From: Bartonella elizabethae F9251 = ATCC 49927
GTDB taxonomy: Bacteria; Pseudomonadota; Alphaproteobacteria; Rhizobiales; Rhizobiaceae
Length of the DNA stretch: 64,000 nucleotides
NCBI RefSeq assembly: GCF_000518165.1
Contig: NZ_JADB01000003.1
Coordinates: forward strand, 124,001 to 188,000
Direction: 5' to 3'
A program made the translations under genes and the position numbers. The notes under the pieces were generated by a model that saw only the letters and a program-made list of their open reading frames with translations, made no database searches and was not told the DNA's origin. Shown here one piece after another: positions 38,164-47,128 of the stretch (position 1 is the stretch's first letter; every line of letters begins with the position of its first letter).

Positions 38164-39387
38164 ATGCTTGAAAAGAAAGAACATAAAGATATTGCTGTTA
38201 TTGGTGCAGGTCCTGTCGGGATGTTAACCGCATTGAGGCTTGCGCATAAGGGGTTTTCTGTTTTTCTTGTTGGCCCCCCTGCTCTTACAGATGAGTTAAG
38301 GACAACAGCTCTTATGATGCCTGCAATACACACGCTCCAAAAACTTAATATTTGGAATAGTCTTCAAAAAAAAGCTGCAGCTTTATCGTCCATGAGAATT
38401 ATCGATATAACTTCTAGGATTGTGCGTGCACCTACGGTGCATTTTTCTTCTGCTGAAATTGGTGAAAAAGCTTTTGGCTATAATATACCCAATGTAGAAT
38501 TGAACTCTGCTTTAGTGGATGCTGTTACACAGATGCCTAATATTAAAAGATTTGTTTCTGAAGCCAAATCTTTTCATCACACCAAAAGTCATGTCTCTAT
38601 TACTCTTGCTGATGATAGTGTCATTCAAGCCCCCCTTGTTATTGCGGCTGATGGACGGCACTCTCTTACACGTGCGGCAGCTGGGATAACCGTCAAACAG
38701 TGGAACTATCCACAAAAAGCGCTTGTTCTCAACTTTTCTCATGAATTTTCTCATCAAAATACATCAACTGAATTTCATACAGAACATGGTCCATTTACAC
38801 AGGTTCCGCTCCCTGGGCAAAAATCTAGTCTTGTATGGGTGGTTCACCCTTCTCGTGCTGAGGAATTATTGAACATAGAATCAAAAGAAATTGCAAAAAT
38901 AATTGAAAATCAAATGCAATCAATGCTTGGAACGCTAACCTTAGAAACATCAATTCAAGCATGGCCGCTTTCAGGACTTCTCGCTCATCATTTTGCTGCG
39001 AATCGAACGATTTTAGTGGGTGAGTCTGCTCATGTTTTTCCCCCTATTGGGGCACAGGGATTAAATTTAGGATTCCGTGATGTTCAAACTTTGATTGATA
39101 TTTTACCCAATCAAATATCCGATTTTAACTCTGAAATGATTGTTACACAATATAACAAATACCGCAAACCAGATATATTCATCCGCAGTGGAGCTGTTCA
39201 TACCCTCAACTCTGCTTTACTTTCTCATATGTTGCCTGTTCATATCATGCGCAGTATTGGGCTTGGTCTATTACATAATTGCTCACCATTACGTAATTTA
39301 TTTATGCGCGAAGGAATGTATCCCAGTTATGGTTTCAAGAAAATGATGCAAATATTTCCAACAAAATCGCCCAAACAACTTTATTGA
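38164..39387 (+). CDS. UbiH/UbiF-family FAD-dependent hydroxylase
   Basis: A 407-residue flavoprotein monooxygenase: the Rossmann GAGPVGMLTALRLAHKG near residue 15, the DG motif AADGRHSLTRAAAG near residue 161 and the second FAD motif LVGESAHVFPPIGAQGLNLGFRD near residue 280. This pattern is that of ubiquinone-ring hydroxylases (UbiH, UbiF, UbiL). Which ring position it hydroxylates cannot be told from sequence. The ATG at 38164 is chosen over the GTG one codon upstream. AGGAAAGG lies upstream at long spacing. Confidence 0.9.
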   Translation: MLEKKEHKDIAVIGAGPVGMLTALRLAHKGFSVFLVGPPALTDELRTTALMMPAIHTLQKLNIWNSLQKKAAALSSMRIIDITSRIVRAPTVHFSSAEIGEKAFGYNIPNVELNSALVDAVTQMPNIKRFVSEAKSFHHTKSHVSITLADDSVIQAPLVIAADGRHSLTRAAAGITVKQWNYPQKALVLNFSHEFSHQNTSTEFHTEHGPFTQVPLPGQKSSLVWVVHPSRAEELLNIESKEIAKIIENQMQSMLGTLTLETSIQAWPLSGLLAHHFAANRTILVGESAHVFPPIGAQGLNLGFRDVQTLIDILPNQISDFNSEMIVTQYNKYRKPDIFIRSGAVHTLNSALLSHMLPVHIMRSIGLGLLHNCSPLRNLFMREGMYPSYGFKKMMQIFPTKSPKQLY

Positions 39388-40016
39388 GCAATAACGGATA
39401 ATAACGCAAAATAAATACTCATTTTGTCTCTAACTTACTTATGCAAATAAAAACTATTAATAATTACACATAACGTATAAACACCCAAAAGGAATTATTT
39501 CATTCTTTAAGAGATAATATAATTCACAGCCTCTTTACCAGTTTTGTAAAAATTCATACTAGAATATTCATTCAATTGATTTGCGTGCTTGTTTTAAAGT
39601 AACATCTTCCACGTAAACTCGTTTCACAATAGCGACTGCATTAATAAACTATTAAACACTATTATTTTTCACTTATGACGGTTGAAAATCTGTACACTTC
39701 AGAACTGTTTGTCATCTTTTAATGTTCAGAGATTCCTCATATTTTAGATCATTTCTAAGAGAATTTTTATTCCTTTATAGCTTTGTACTCATACACCAGC
39801 TTCTTTGAGTTCGTATCATAATATATGTATAATTAATATTTCTTATAATCCTCTATAAAAACATCAAAGTTATAGATAAAAAATAATAAAAAACAGTTTT
39901 ATTTAATCAATAAAATTTCATTTTTTTATTAAGTATAATATTAAAAATAAAATCATCTTGGGAACCTGTTAGCAATACAACGGTTAATGAAGTGTTGTTT
40001 CAACAGAGGTGACAAT
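39388..40016. other. AT-rich spacer
   Basis: 629 bp with no supported gene. A minor AT-rich stretch near 39890-39960 precedes the next gene. No promoter or terminator could be picked with confidence. Confidence 0.4.
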
Positions 40017-40361
40017 ATGAAACTAAATAACATTTTGAAATTAAGTGTTTTTTTTATGATGATTGTATGTGTTTCATTGATCGTCACTAATTCAATCAGT
40101 GAAGTTTTTCATCTTCCTTATTGTCAAACCTTTACCTATAGCACTACTCAAAATGTCACTAAAATAGGTCAGAATTCATTTACTGCTTCACAAGTTAAAA
40201 ATTGTCTTATGCAAAATGGTTTTGAGAACATTAAACGATTGCGTTTAGATGACAAAGGCATTTGGCGTGCTTTAGTAAAATTTAAAAAGTCTCACTTTTT
40301 CGTGTCCGTTGACTATTCAGGAACAATTAGCATTCAAAATGAAAGAAAAAAGTATGATTGA
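40017..40361 (+). CDS. Small secreted or membrane-anchored PepSY-like protein
   Basis: A 114-residue protein: an N-terminal hydrophobic signal or anchor (about residues 8-27), one cysteine pair in the mature part (YCQTF and KNCLMQ), and a C-terminal half QVKNCLMQNGFENIKRLRLDDKGIW...FFVSVDYSGTIS that looks like a PepSY-type alpha/beta unit. The role is unknown; PepSY domains often inhibit peptidases or bind envelope proteins. The ATG at 40017 has AGAGGTGAC upstream and is preferred to the start ten codons earlier. It overlaps the next gene. Confidence 0.65.
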   Translation: MKLNNILKLSVFFMMIVCVSLIVTNSISEVFHLPYCQTFTYSTTQNVTKIGQNSFTASQVKNCLMQNGFENIKRLRLDDKGIWRALVKFKKSHFFVSVDYSGTISIQNERKKYD

Positions 40362-40680
40362 TTTTAAAACTTACAGCAACGTTTCTATTCATCGTTTTAA
40401 GAAAAAGTTTTTCAAAAAGTTCTATCACTCTATTAAAGAATTTGCTTTTATTGGTGGTTTAAATGGTAGCATCTCAGGAGCAATCGCAGCCACTCTTGCT
40501 ACTTATGGTTATATTGCTCTTCCAGGATTTGGTCCATTTATCGCAATGGGTGCAGGAGTAGCACTTTCTGCCGGAACGATAATAGGAGCGCTAATAGGAT
40601 TAGGAATAGGAGGGAGTGTCGGTATATGCTGTATTGTATGGGAAATTTATATGAATCATAATAGTTCTTTCTCTTTATAA
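40354..40680 (+). CDS. Glycine-zipper membrane protein of unknown function
   Basis: A 108-residue protein (start uncertain; ATGs at 40339 and 40354 share the frame). A basic N-terminal third (HRFKKKFFKKFYHS) is followed by a Gly/Ala-rich hydrophobic stretch: GGLNGSISGAIAATLATYG, LPGFGPFIAMGAGVALSAG, GALIGLGIGGSVG. The PGFGPFIAxG phrase resembles the hydrophobic part of DUF1269/YflT-type stress proteins, but too little is left for a firm call. It probably inserts in a membrane as a glycine zipper. It overlaps the end of the PepSY-like gene by 8 bp, suggesting a pair that acts together. Confidence 0.6.
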   Translation: MIDFKTYSNVSIHRFKKKFFKKFYHSIKEFAFIGGLNGSISGAIAATLATYGYIALPGFGPFIAMGAGVALSAGTIIGALIGLGIGGSVGICCIVWEIYMNHNSSFSL

Positions 40681-41069
40681 ATTTCACAATGAATAGAAAA
40701 CTAAAACTGTAGTCATTTTTTCTATGAACAAAACATTAAAATTATCAAGAAATTATAGGCTCTGTTTTTGGCTAAAATGATCATCATATTATTAGCTAAC
40801 TTATTAAGATTAGTTGATTAATTCATTATTATACCTCAAAAAAATATATTTTTTTAAGCATCTCTTGAAGAAAAATAAGCGAGATATAATTATCCGTCTA
40901 TAAAGGCTACATTTTTTATAGATCAAAAAATGAGAGTTATGTTCAGAAATATATAAAATATACTTTAGTTTATTTATCTTTATAGAAAATAATATTTCTA
41001 TGTAATTTATTTTTATTAAAGTTAATTTTATAAATTAAATTTATTATAAAGTAATTATAAAGGTATTTT
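40681..41069. other. Very AT-rich spacer before sodC
   Basis: 389 bp with no supported gene on either strand. It must contain the sodC promoter, but the composition makes any -10 call unreliable. Confidence 0.4.
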
Positions 41070-41594
41070 ATGAAAAAAATATTATTCTCATTATTCGTTT
41101 TTATATCATTTATAATATATAAAAACTCTGCATTAGCACTATCAACAAAAGTAAATATTTATAAACTAGAAGATAATAATTCAAAAAAGGCTATTGGTAG
41201 CATTAAAATTGAAGAAAACACATACGGTTTGATTTTTATCCCTAATTTATCGACTTTACCAGAAGGGATGCATGGTTTTCATGTACATGTAAATCCTTCA
41301 TGTGATACAAAAGATGGCGTAATTGCTGGAAGCGCAGGAGGACATTATGATCCTGAACATACCGGAAAACATTTAGGACCTTATAATGTCGATGGTCATC
41401 TTGGAGATTTACCAGTACTTTATGTTGATAAACAAGGATATGCCACGATGAGCGTTCTTGCTCCACGATTGAAAAAAATCTCTGAAATTACAGGACGCTC
41501 ATTAATCATTCATTTAGGGGCAGATAATCAATCAGATAAACCATTACCCCTTGGTGGAGGTGGTGCACGTCTAGCGTGTGGCGTTATTGAATAA
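41070..41594 (+). CDS. sodC: Periplasmic Cu-Zn superoxide dismutase
   Basis: A 174-residue SodC with a signal peptide (to about ALA at 22-24). Copper and zinc ligands are visible in GFHVHVNPSC near residue 69, GGHYDPEHTGKHLGPYNVDGHLGDLP near residues 90-115, and the C-terminal active loop IIHLGADNQSDKPLPLGGGGARLACGVI; both disulfide cysteines are present. It detoxifies superoxide from outside, including host oxidative burst. It is monocistronic, with the SUF cluster converging on it. Confidence 0.96.
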   Translation: MKKILFSLFVFISFIIYKNSALALSTKVNIYKLEDNNSKKAIGSIKIEENTYGLIFIPNLSTLPEGMHGFHVHVNPSCDTKDGVIAGSAGGHYDPEHTGKHLGPYNVDGHLGDLPVLYVDKQGYATMSVLAPRLKKISEITGRSLIIHLGADNQSDKPLPLGGGGARLACGVIE

Positions 41595-41785
41595 ATAAAG
41601 AGGGTATTATGGTAAGCCGTATCGTATAACTTCCTTTTAACATAAAATGTGATAGAAATTTATTTTTTAGGCCATTTCAAAAAGTTAAGTAACCTATGAA
41701 AATGTTTCATAAAGTCATATTTCTTTTTGAATCTTTAATATAGATGATAAAGCACTTAACAGTAATCGAGACTAACACATTTGTA

Positions 41786-43234
41786 TCAAAGGCGGCACAA
41801 CAAATCAGCAATGTGCGATGGGAACCTACCTCTTCGCTCATAAGAAGGAGTTTGTTCATGGGTCATAGCACTTGTTGTTACATAAATATAATCTGTTTCA
41901 GTTGAATAGCCTTGAATCCAATAATAATTTTCATCCGGCGCATAGGCAAATCCCATATGTTTACTCACCGCTTCTGAAAGCATTATAGTATTATATTTGC
42001 GACTAATAATCCATTGTCCCCATGGATTTTTTTCTAACAGAGAAGGTGTAAGACAATAATAACGGAATCCACCGCCACCCTGCCAATTGACACTTTGGGA
42101 AATTCCCCATTGATCCATTCCATCAATCACCTGTTTTAAACGAGGAATAATATGGCTATGACAATGTTTATCAAGTTCAATCATAATCCACTTGCGTCCC
42201 ATTTTATGAGCAACAGCAACAGTCGTGCCAGAACCTGCAAAAGAATCTAGGACAAGATCACCGGGATTAGTTGCAAGTTGTATGATGCGTTCTATTAACC
42301 ATTCACAGGTTTGGGAGTTGTAAAAACATCATCAGAATTAAAAGCTTTGACTTCTCTTTTGGCATCTTGATTGTGCCTTACTTCCCTATAGGGTCAAATG
42401 GTCATTGAAACTATACCGTTTTTTACTTCTGATAAAAAACGCTTTATCGAGGGAACATTGCTTCCTGTTGAACCAAACAAAATACGATTATCTTTCTAAT
42501 AATTCAGAGATTTTTTTACTAACACGCCAACTCGTTCCAGCAGGAGGCATCACTTTGCGTCCAGAAGGTGTAGTGATTTCATAAATATCTTTAGGCGTTA
42601 CCCTTTTTACAGATAAATCTCCAGATTTCCAAGGACAACGCGGATCATTATCAGGATTTTTATAGCGCCATCCATATCGCTTGAACGAGGAAGCAATTGA
42701 GAGCGCCAAATCATTTTATCTTTGGCATAAACCATTATAAAATCATGGTTATCTGAAAGCCATTTTGTAGTGTATATTTCTTTTGCCAAATAATATTGTG
42801 GATGAAATTTTGGCGACCAAAAATTTCATCCATCATTACTTCAAAATAGGCCTGTTCGTCATCATCAATCGATATCCAGATACTTCCGTCATCCGCAAGC
42901 AAATGATGTAATAATTCTAATCTATCTCTCATAAGACTAAGCCATATGGAGTGTGCTCCAAACCATCTACATAATGCTCAAAGGCATTGCCTGTATTATA
43001 AGGTGGATCAATATAGATGTATTTTACCTTTCCCGTATATTCTTGCTCAAGTGCTTTGAGTGCGAGTAAATTATCACCAAAAATAAGTTTATTATCAAAA
43101 ATATCTTAGGATGATATTTGATGCGAGGCATGATAAGATTTTTCAAGATTTTCTAATAAAATACGAGGTTCCAATTTGGGGTGTTTTTCTTTTCCAATCC
43201 AGATAAGTTCTAATTTTTGTGTATTATAATGCAT
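41786..43234 (-). pseudogene. Decayed type III-like (beta-class) adenine DNA methyltransferase (mod)
   Basis: Fragments of one methyltransferase run in order on the minus strand but in changing frames. N-terminus: MHYNTQKLELIWIGKEKHPK (from 43234). Motif IV: DPPYNTG at 42989-43009. Then MRDRLELLHHLLADDGSIWI from 42932, YTTKWLSDNHDFIMVYAKDK, RYKNPDNDPRCPWKSGDLS, then TPKPVN and motif I DSFAGSGTT at 42221-42247, and the C-terminus IELDKHCHSHIIPRLKQV. The DPPY-before-FAGSGTT order marks a beta-class enzyme. Lesions include a stop at 43106-43108, a shift after GLEH near 42947, further shifts near 42775, 42665 and 42480, and stops near 42410 and 42313. No restriction subunit is next to it. It lies between sodC and sufT. 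Confidence 0.93.
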
Positions 43235-43292
43235 GTGATCGTTTTTAAGTTTAACTGTTTGCGAAAAGCGATGTGTTTCATGAACAGTATTG

Positions 43293-43694
43293 TTAATACC
43301 ATCCGACAGCAATTTGCGCTTCTTCTGACATACACTCAGGTGTCCACGGTGGATCAAAAGTCATCGTGACTTCAACATGCGAAACCCCTTCAACGGCACT
43401 GACAGCATTTTCTACCCACCCTGGCATTTCACCCGCAACAGGACAACCTGGCGCTGTAAGAGTCATTTCAATTTTTACTGAACGATCATCTTCAATATCA
43501 ATACGATAAATCAGTCCTAGCTCATAAATATCAGCAGGAATCTCTGGATCATAAACTGTTTTAAGAGCAGCAATAATATCATTCGTCATACGATCAATTT
43601 CATCTGCGGGAATTGCTGATATGTAAGATTTTTCATTTTCGCTTACAATTTCAGTAGATTCTGTAGAATGACGCTCTTCTATTAACTCACCCAT
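43293..43694 (-). CDS. sufT: SufT / DUF59 iron-sulfur assembly factor
   Basis: A 133-residue MIP18/DUF59 protein: IIAALKTVYDPEIPADIYELGLIYRIDI near residue 38, MTLTAPGCPVAGEMPGWVENAV with the conserved cysteine near residue 84, and VTMTFDPPWTPECMSEEAQIA at the C-terminus. SufT helps cluster maturation. The N-terminal 35 residues are a hydrophilic extension. Its start overlaps the sufS stop by 8 bp. The last residues look complete, so the downstream methyltransferase debris did not truncate it. Confidence 0.92.
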   Translation of the reverse strand: MGELIEERHSTESTEIVSENEKSYISAIPADEIDRMTNDIIAALKTVYDPEIPADIYELGLIYRIDIEDDRSVKIEMTLTAPGCPVAGEMPGWVENAVSAVEGVSHVEVTMTFDPPWTPECMSEEAQIAVGWY

Positions 43695-44931
43695 TAAAAA
43701 ATGTCCTTGTTTCTTTTAATGCTTCGACTAATTGATCTATATCCTCTTGAGTATTATACATGGCTAATGATGCACGACAAATAGATGTTAAACCAAAATG
43801 CTGTAATAAAGGCTGCGCACAATGAGTTCCCGCACGGATTGCTACTCCTTTTCTATCAATAAACATAGCAATATCATGAGCGTGAATCCCTTCAATTACA
43901 AATGATATAATAGCGCCTTTATTAGGACAGCAACCATATATACGCAATGATTCAACGGTTTTAAGCTTTTCATGCGCATAAGCTGAAAGGGACATTTCAT
44001 GGGCATGAATTGTACGGAGGCCTTTTTCTTGTATATAATCAATAGCCGCAGCTAATCCAATAGCTTCAACGATAGGAGGTGTACCTGCTTCAAAACGATA
44101 AGGAGGAGCATTATAAAGAACCTTATCGGTTGTTACCTCCTCAATCATTTCTCCTCCTCCTTGAAAAGGACGCATTTCCTCTAACCGATGTTCCTTACCA
44201 TAAAGAACACCAATACCTGTGGGACCATAAAGCTTATGTCCTGTAAAGACATACCAATCACAATCGAGATCTTGTACATCAACGGTTAAATGTATTGCTC
44301 CTTGAGAACCATCAACAAGAACAGGAATAGAATTTTGATGTGCTCGCTTAATCATCTCTTTAACAGGAGGAATAGTCCCTAATATATTAGACATATGCGT
44401 TATAGCGACAAGCCGCGTTTTTTCGCTTAAAGCCTTTTGAAAATCCTCAATATGCAGAACTCCATTTTCATCAACAGGAACAAAAATAAGTTTAACTCCT
44501 TTTTGTTCACGCAGAAAATGCCAAGGAATAATATTTGCATGATGTTCCATGATCGTTAAAACAATCTCATCACCCTCCTTGAGTTTGGGCATCGCCCAAC
44601 CATAAGCAACTGTATTAATCGCTTCCGTTGCATTTTTCGTAAAAACGATTTCTTCAGCTTTTTGAGCATTTAGAAAAAGACGAACAGTTTCACGAGAATT
44701 TTCATAGGATTGTGTTGCTGCATTGGCTAAAAAATACATTCCCCTATGCACATTAGCATAACGATAGTGATAATAATTATTCATTGCATTGAGTACTGAT
44801 TGTGGTTTTTGAGCAGAAGCACCACTATCAAGATAGGCTAATCGCTTTCCATAAACTTGATGATGCAAAAGAGGAAAATCACGTCGAATTTCTTCGACAT
44901 TATAATTGAATGTTTGTACGTCATTTTCCAT
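43687..44931 (-). CDS. sufS: SufS-type cysteine desulfurase
   Basis: A 414-residue PLP enzyme of the SufS (group II) type: LAYLDSGASAQKPQSVLNA near the start, FTKNATEAINTVAYGW, EHHANIIPWH, the Schiff-base lysine in WYVFTGHKLYGPTGIGVLYG near residue 227, and the catalytic cysteine in AIRAGTHCAQPLLQHFG near residue 364. It delivers persulfide sulfur to the SUF scaffold. I use the ATG at 44931 (MENDVQTF), ten bases after the sufD stop, rather than the open frame inside sufD. Confidence 0.95.
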   Translation of the reverse strand: MENDVQTFNYNVEEIRRDFPLLHHQVYGKRLAYLDSGASAQKPQSVLNAMNNYYHYRYANVHRGMYFLANAATQSYENSRETVRLFLNAQKAEEIVFTKNATEAINTVAYGWAMPKLKEGDEIVLTIMEHHANIIPWHFLREQKGVKLIFVPVDENGVLHIEDFQKALSEKTRLVAITHMSNILGTIPPVKEMIKRAHQNSIPVLVDGSQGAIHLTVDVQDLDCDWYVFTGHKLYGPTGIGVLYGKEHRLEEMRPFQGGGEMIEEVTTDKVLYNAPPYRFEAGTPPIVEAIGLAAAIDYIQEKGLRTIHAHEMSLSAYAHEKLKTVESLRIYGCCPNKGAIISFVIEGIHAHDIAMFIDRKGVAIRAGTHCAQPLLQHFGLTSICRASLAMYNTQEDIDQLVEALKETRTFFNG

Positions 44932-44941
44932 TTTTTCTCTC

Positions 44942-46204
44942 TTAAACATTTTTTTCAAGCCATTGAGCAATGATATTCTCCAAAACAGTCTGGATATTCT
45001 CTTGCTGGATGTCATCAATAAGCTCGGCAATAAATCCTTTAATCAAAAGAGCACGAGCCGTTTTAAAGGGAATACCACGTGCCATGAGATAGAAAAGATA
45101 ATCACGATTAATATTAGCAACTGTTGCACCATGACCACAGGCGACATCATCAGCAAAAATCTCCAGTTCAGGTTTTGCATTAAATTCTGCATTATCTGAA
45201 AGGATAAGGCTATTGCAAGCCATGCGTGCATCGGTTTTTTGCGCTTTTTGAGCAACACGTATGATCCCTTGAAAAACACCCACAGCCTTATCTGTAACTA
45301 CATTGCGTATAATTTCAGTTGATGTTGAATTTTCTTCCACGTGACGAACAGTCATTGTAAGATCACTATGGGTTTGTCCTGATAGTAAATTTATAACACG
45401 CAATTGAAAATCAGATTTTTCTCCCTGTAACTCAATATCGACTTCCTGACGATTGAGTTGACTTCCTATATTAATGACATAAAGTGATAATTTTGCTCCT
45501 TGAGCAAGAACAGCACGCAATCGACCAAACTGCGTAGAATTAAAACCACGATTGCGAATAAGAATCCATGTAACTTCACTATGAGCGGCAATATTTAATG
45601 AAAATATTGAACTGACAAAGGTCTCTTGATCATTGCCAACCTGATGTTCAATAAACATAACTTGACTATTTTTATCAACTTTTATGTCTGAAAAAGTATG
45701 AGATTGTCCTCCCATTTGTATATTTTGTAATTCAATGGGCCTATTTAACTTTGTATTTTCAGGAATGTGAAAAAGCCAACCCTCTGTAACGAAAGCTGTA
45801 TTTAATTGCCCAATAAAGTCCTCATCAGAAATATTTTGATCTATCGATACAGAATTGTCTTCTAATGCATCTGAAAGGCGTTTTACTGTAATCTTGTCGA
45901 TCCTTGACTGCGCCGCTATTTTTCCATTGTTCATGGAAAAAACAGCGCTTTCTGAAAGTAATGCATCAACCGATTGATTGTCTTGGTCTTTTGAAAAATC
46001 GCTCACAGACTTCAGTAACGTGCGCAGATTGGTATAATGCCAATTTTCGATTTTACGAGAAGGAAGACGTGTCGTTTGAAACTGATCAATAGCTTTCTTG
46101 CGGATTGCTTTCACAGCTTTATCACCCGGTAGGTCATTGATATACTGATTAAATTTACTAAGTATATCCTCTTCAACCGCTAATAAGTTTTGCTGTATCT
46201 TCAT
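44942..46204 (-). CDS. sufD: Fe-S assembly scaffold subunit SufD
   Basis: A 420-residue SufD: RKIENWHYTNLRTLL near residue 48, the beta-helix core with FIEHQVGNDQETFVSSIFSLNIA, and the conserved C-terminus SDNAEFNAKPELEIFADDVACGHGATVANINRDYLFYLMARGIP, where the conserved His of SufD is in CGHGAT. It forms the SufBC2D complex. The start ATG at 46204 (MKIQQNLLA) follows GAGG at 6-base spacing, 7 bp after the sufC stop. The frame open to 46246 is rejected. Confidence 0.95.
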   Translation of the reverse strand: MKIQQNLLAVEEDILSKFNQYINDLPGDKAVKAIRKKAIDQFQTTRLPSRKIENWHYTNLRTLLKSVSDFSKDQDNQSVDALLSESAVFSMNNGKIAAQSRIDKITVKRLSDALEDNSVSIDQNISDEDFIGQLNTAFVTEGWLFHIPENTKLNRPIELQNIQMGGQSHTFSDIKVDKNSQVMFIEHQVGNDQETFVSSIFSLNIAAHSEVTWILIRNRGFNSTQFGRLRAVLAQGAKLSLYVINIGSQLNRQEVDIELQGEKSDFQLRVINLLSGQTHSDLTMTVRHVEENSTSTEIIRNVVTDKAVGVFQGIIRVAQKAQKTDARMACNSLILSDNAEFNAKPELEIFADDVACGHGATVANINRDYLFYLMARGIPFKTARALLIKGFIAELIDDIQQENIQTVLENIIAQWLEKNV

Positions 46205-46211
46205 AATAGCC

Positions 46212-46970
46212 TCAAACCGCCTCCTTGATAAGGTCAGCATACCCATTTTGCTCTAAATAAAGCGCTAAGGATTTGTCTCCGCTTTTAATAATTCGTCCTT
46301 TATAGAGAACATGTACCGTGTCAGGAATAATATAATTAAGTAGCCGTTGATAATGGGTAATCACCAAAAATGAACGTTTTGAATCCCGAAGTTTATTAAC
46401 ACCATCTGCAACAATTTTTAATGCATCAATATCTAAACCAGAATCCGTTTCATCTAAAATGCACAGTTTAGGTTCAAGAAGTGCCATTTGTAAAATTTCA
46501 GCGCGTTTTTTTTCTCCCCCTGAAAAACCTACATTTAATGGACGTTTTAGCATATCCATATCTATTTCAAGTTTCGCTGAAACCTCTTTAACATATTTTA
46601 TAAATTCAGGAATTTTAAGCTCTTCACTCCCACGTGCTTTGCGTTGAGAATTCATTGCGACTTTTAAAAATTCCATCGTCGCCACCCCTGGTATTTCCAT
46701 TGGATATTGAAATGCAAGAAAAATACCATATGCAGCACGTTCTGCTGGATCCATTTCTAAAATTGATTGGCCATTATAGAGAATATCGCCTTCTATTACT
46801 TCATAATCATCACGACCAGCTAGCAAATAAGATAAAGTTGATTTTCCGGCACCATTTTGTCCCATAATCGCAGCAACTTCTCCATCTTGAACCGTTAAGT
46901 TTAAACCACGAATAACTTCTGTATCGGTCCCGGCAATGCGGGCGCGCAAATTTTTTATCTCTAACATCAT
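46212..46970 (-). CDS. sufC: Fe-S assembly ATPase SufC
   Basis: A 252-residue ABC-type ATPase: Walker A GQNGAGKSTLSYLLAG near residue 38, the SufC phrase FLAFQYPMEIPGV, signature NVGFSGGEKKRAEILQMA near residue 147, Walker B LCILDETDSGLDIDALK and FLVITHYQRLL with the switch His. It drives conformational change in SufB-SufD. Two adjacent ATGs (46970 and 46967) are possible starts. Confidence 0.96.
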   Translation of the reverse strand: MMLEIKNLRARIAGTDTEVIRGLNLTVQDGEVAAIMGQNGAGKSTLSYLLAGRDDYEVIEGDILYNGQSILEMDPAERAAYGIFLAFQYPMEIPGVATMEFLKVAMNSQRKARGSEELKIPEFIKYVKEVSAKLEIDMDMLKRPLNVGFSGGEKKRAEILQMALLEPKLCILDETDSGLDIDALKIVADGVNKLRDSKRSFLVITHYQRLLNYIIPDTVHVLYKGRIIKSGDKSLALYLEQNGYADLIKEAV

Positions 46971-47128
46971 TAAATCCTGTTCTGGCTGTTTTTTTCAGAT
47001 ACCAATGCGTACTATTTTGCCTTAACATCCATCTCTTTTGTAATCACCATAGAGATCATTTTTTTACCTTATTTTCTACTGTTACAGCCGTGTTACATCA
47101 AGTCTTCGATTTCTCTCATTAAATAAAA

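Noticed and set aside
43106-43357. An 83-codon frame overlapping the sufT end, read as a new gene
   Set aside because: Its first half is out-of-frame sufT sequence and its second half is the N-terminus of the decayed methyltransferase.
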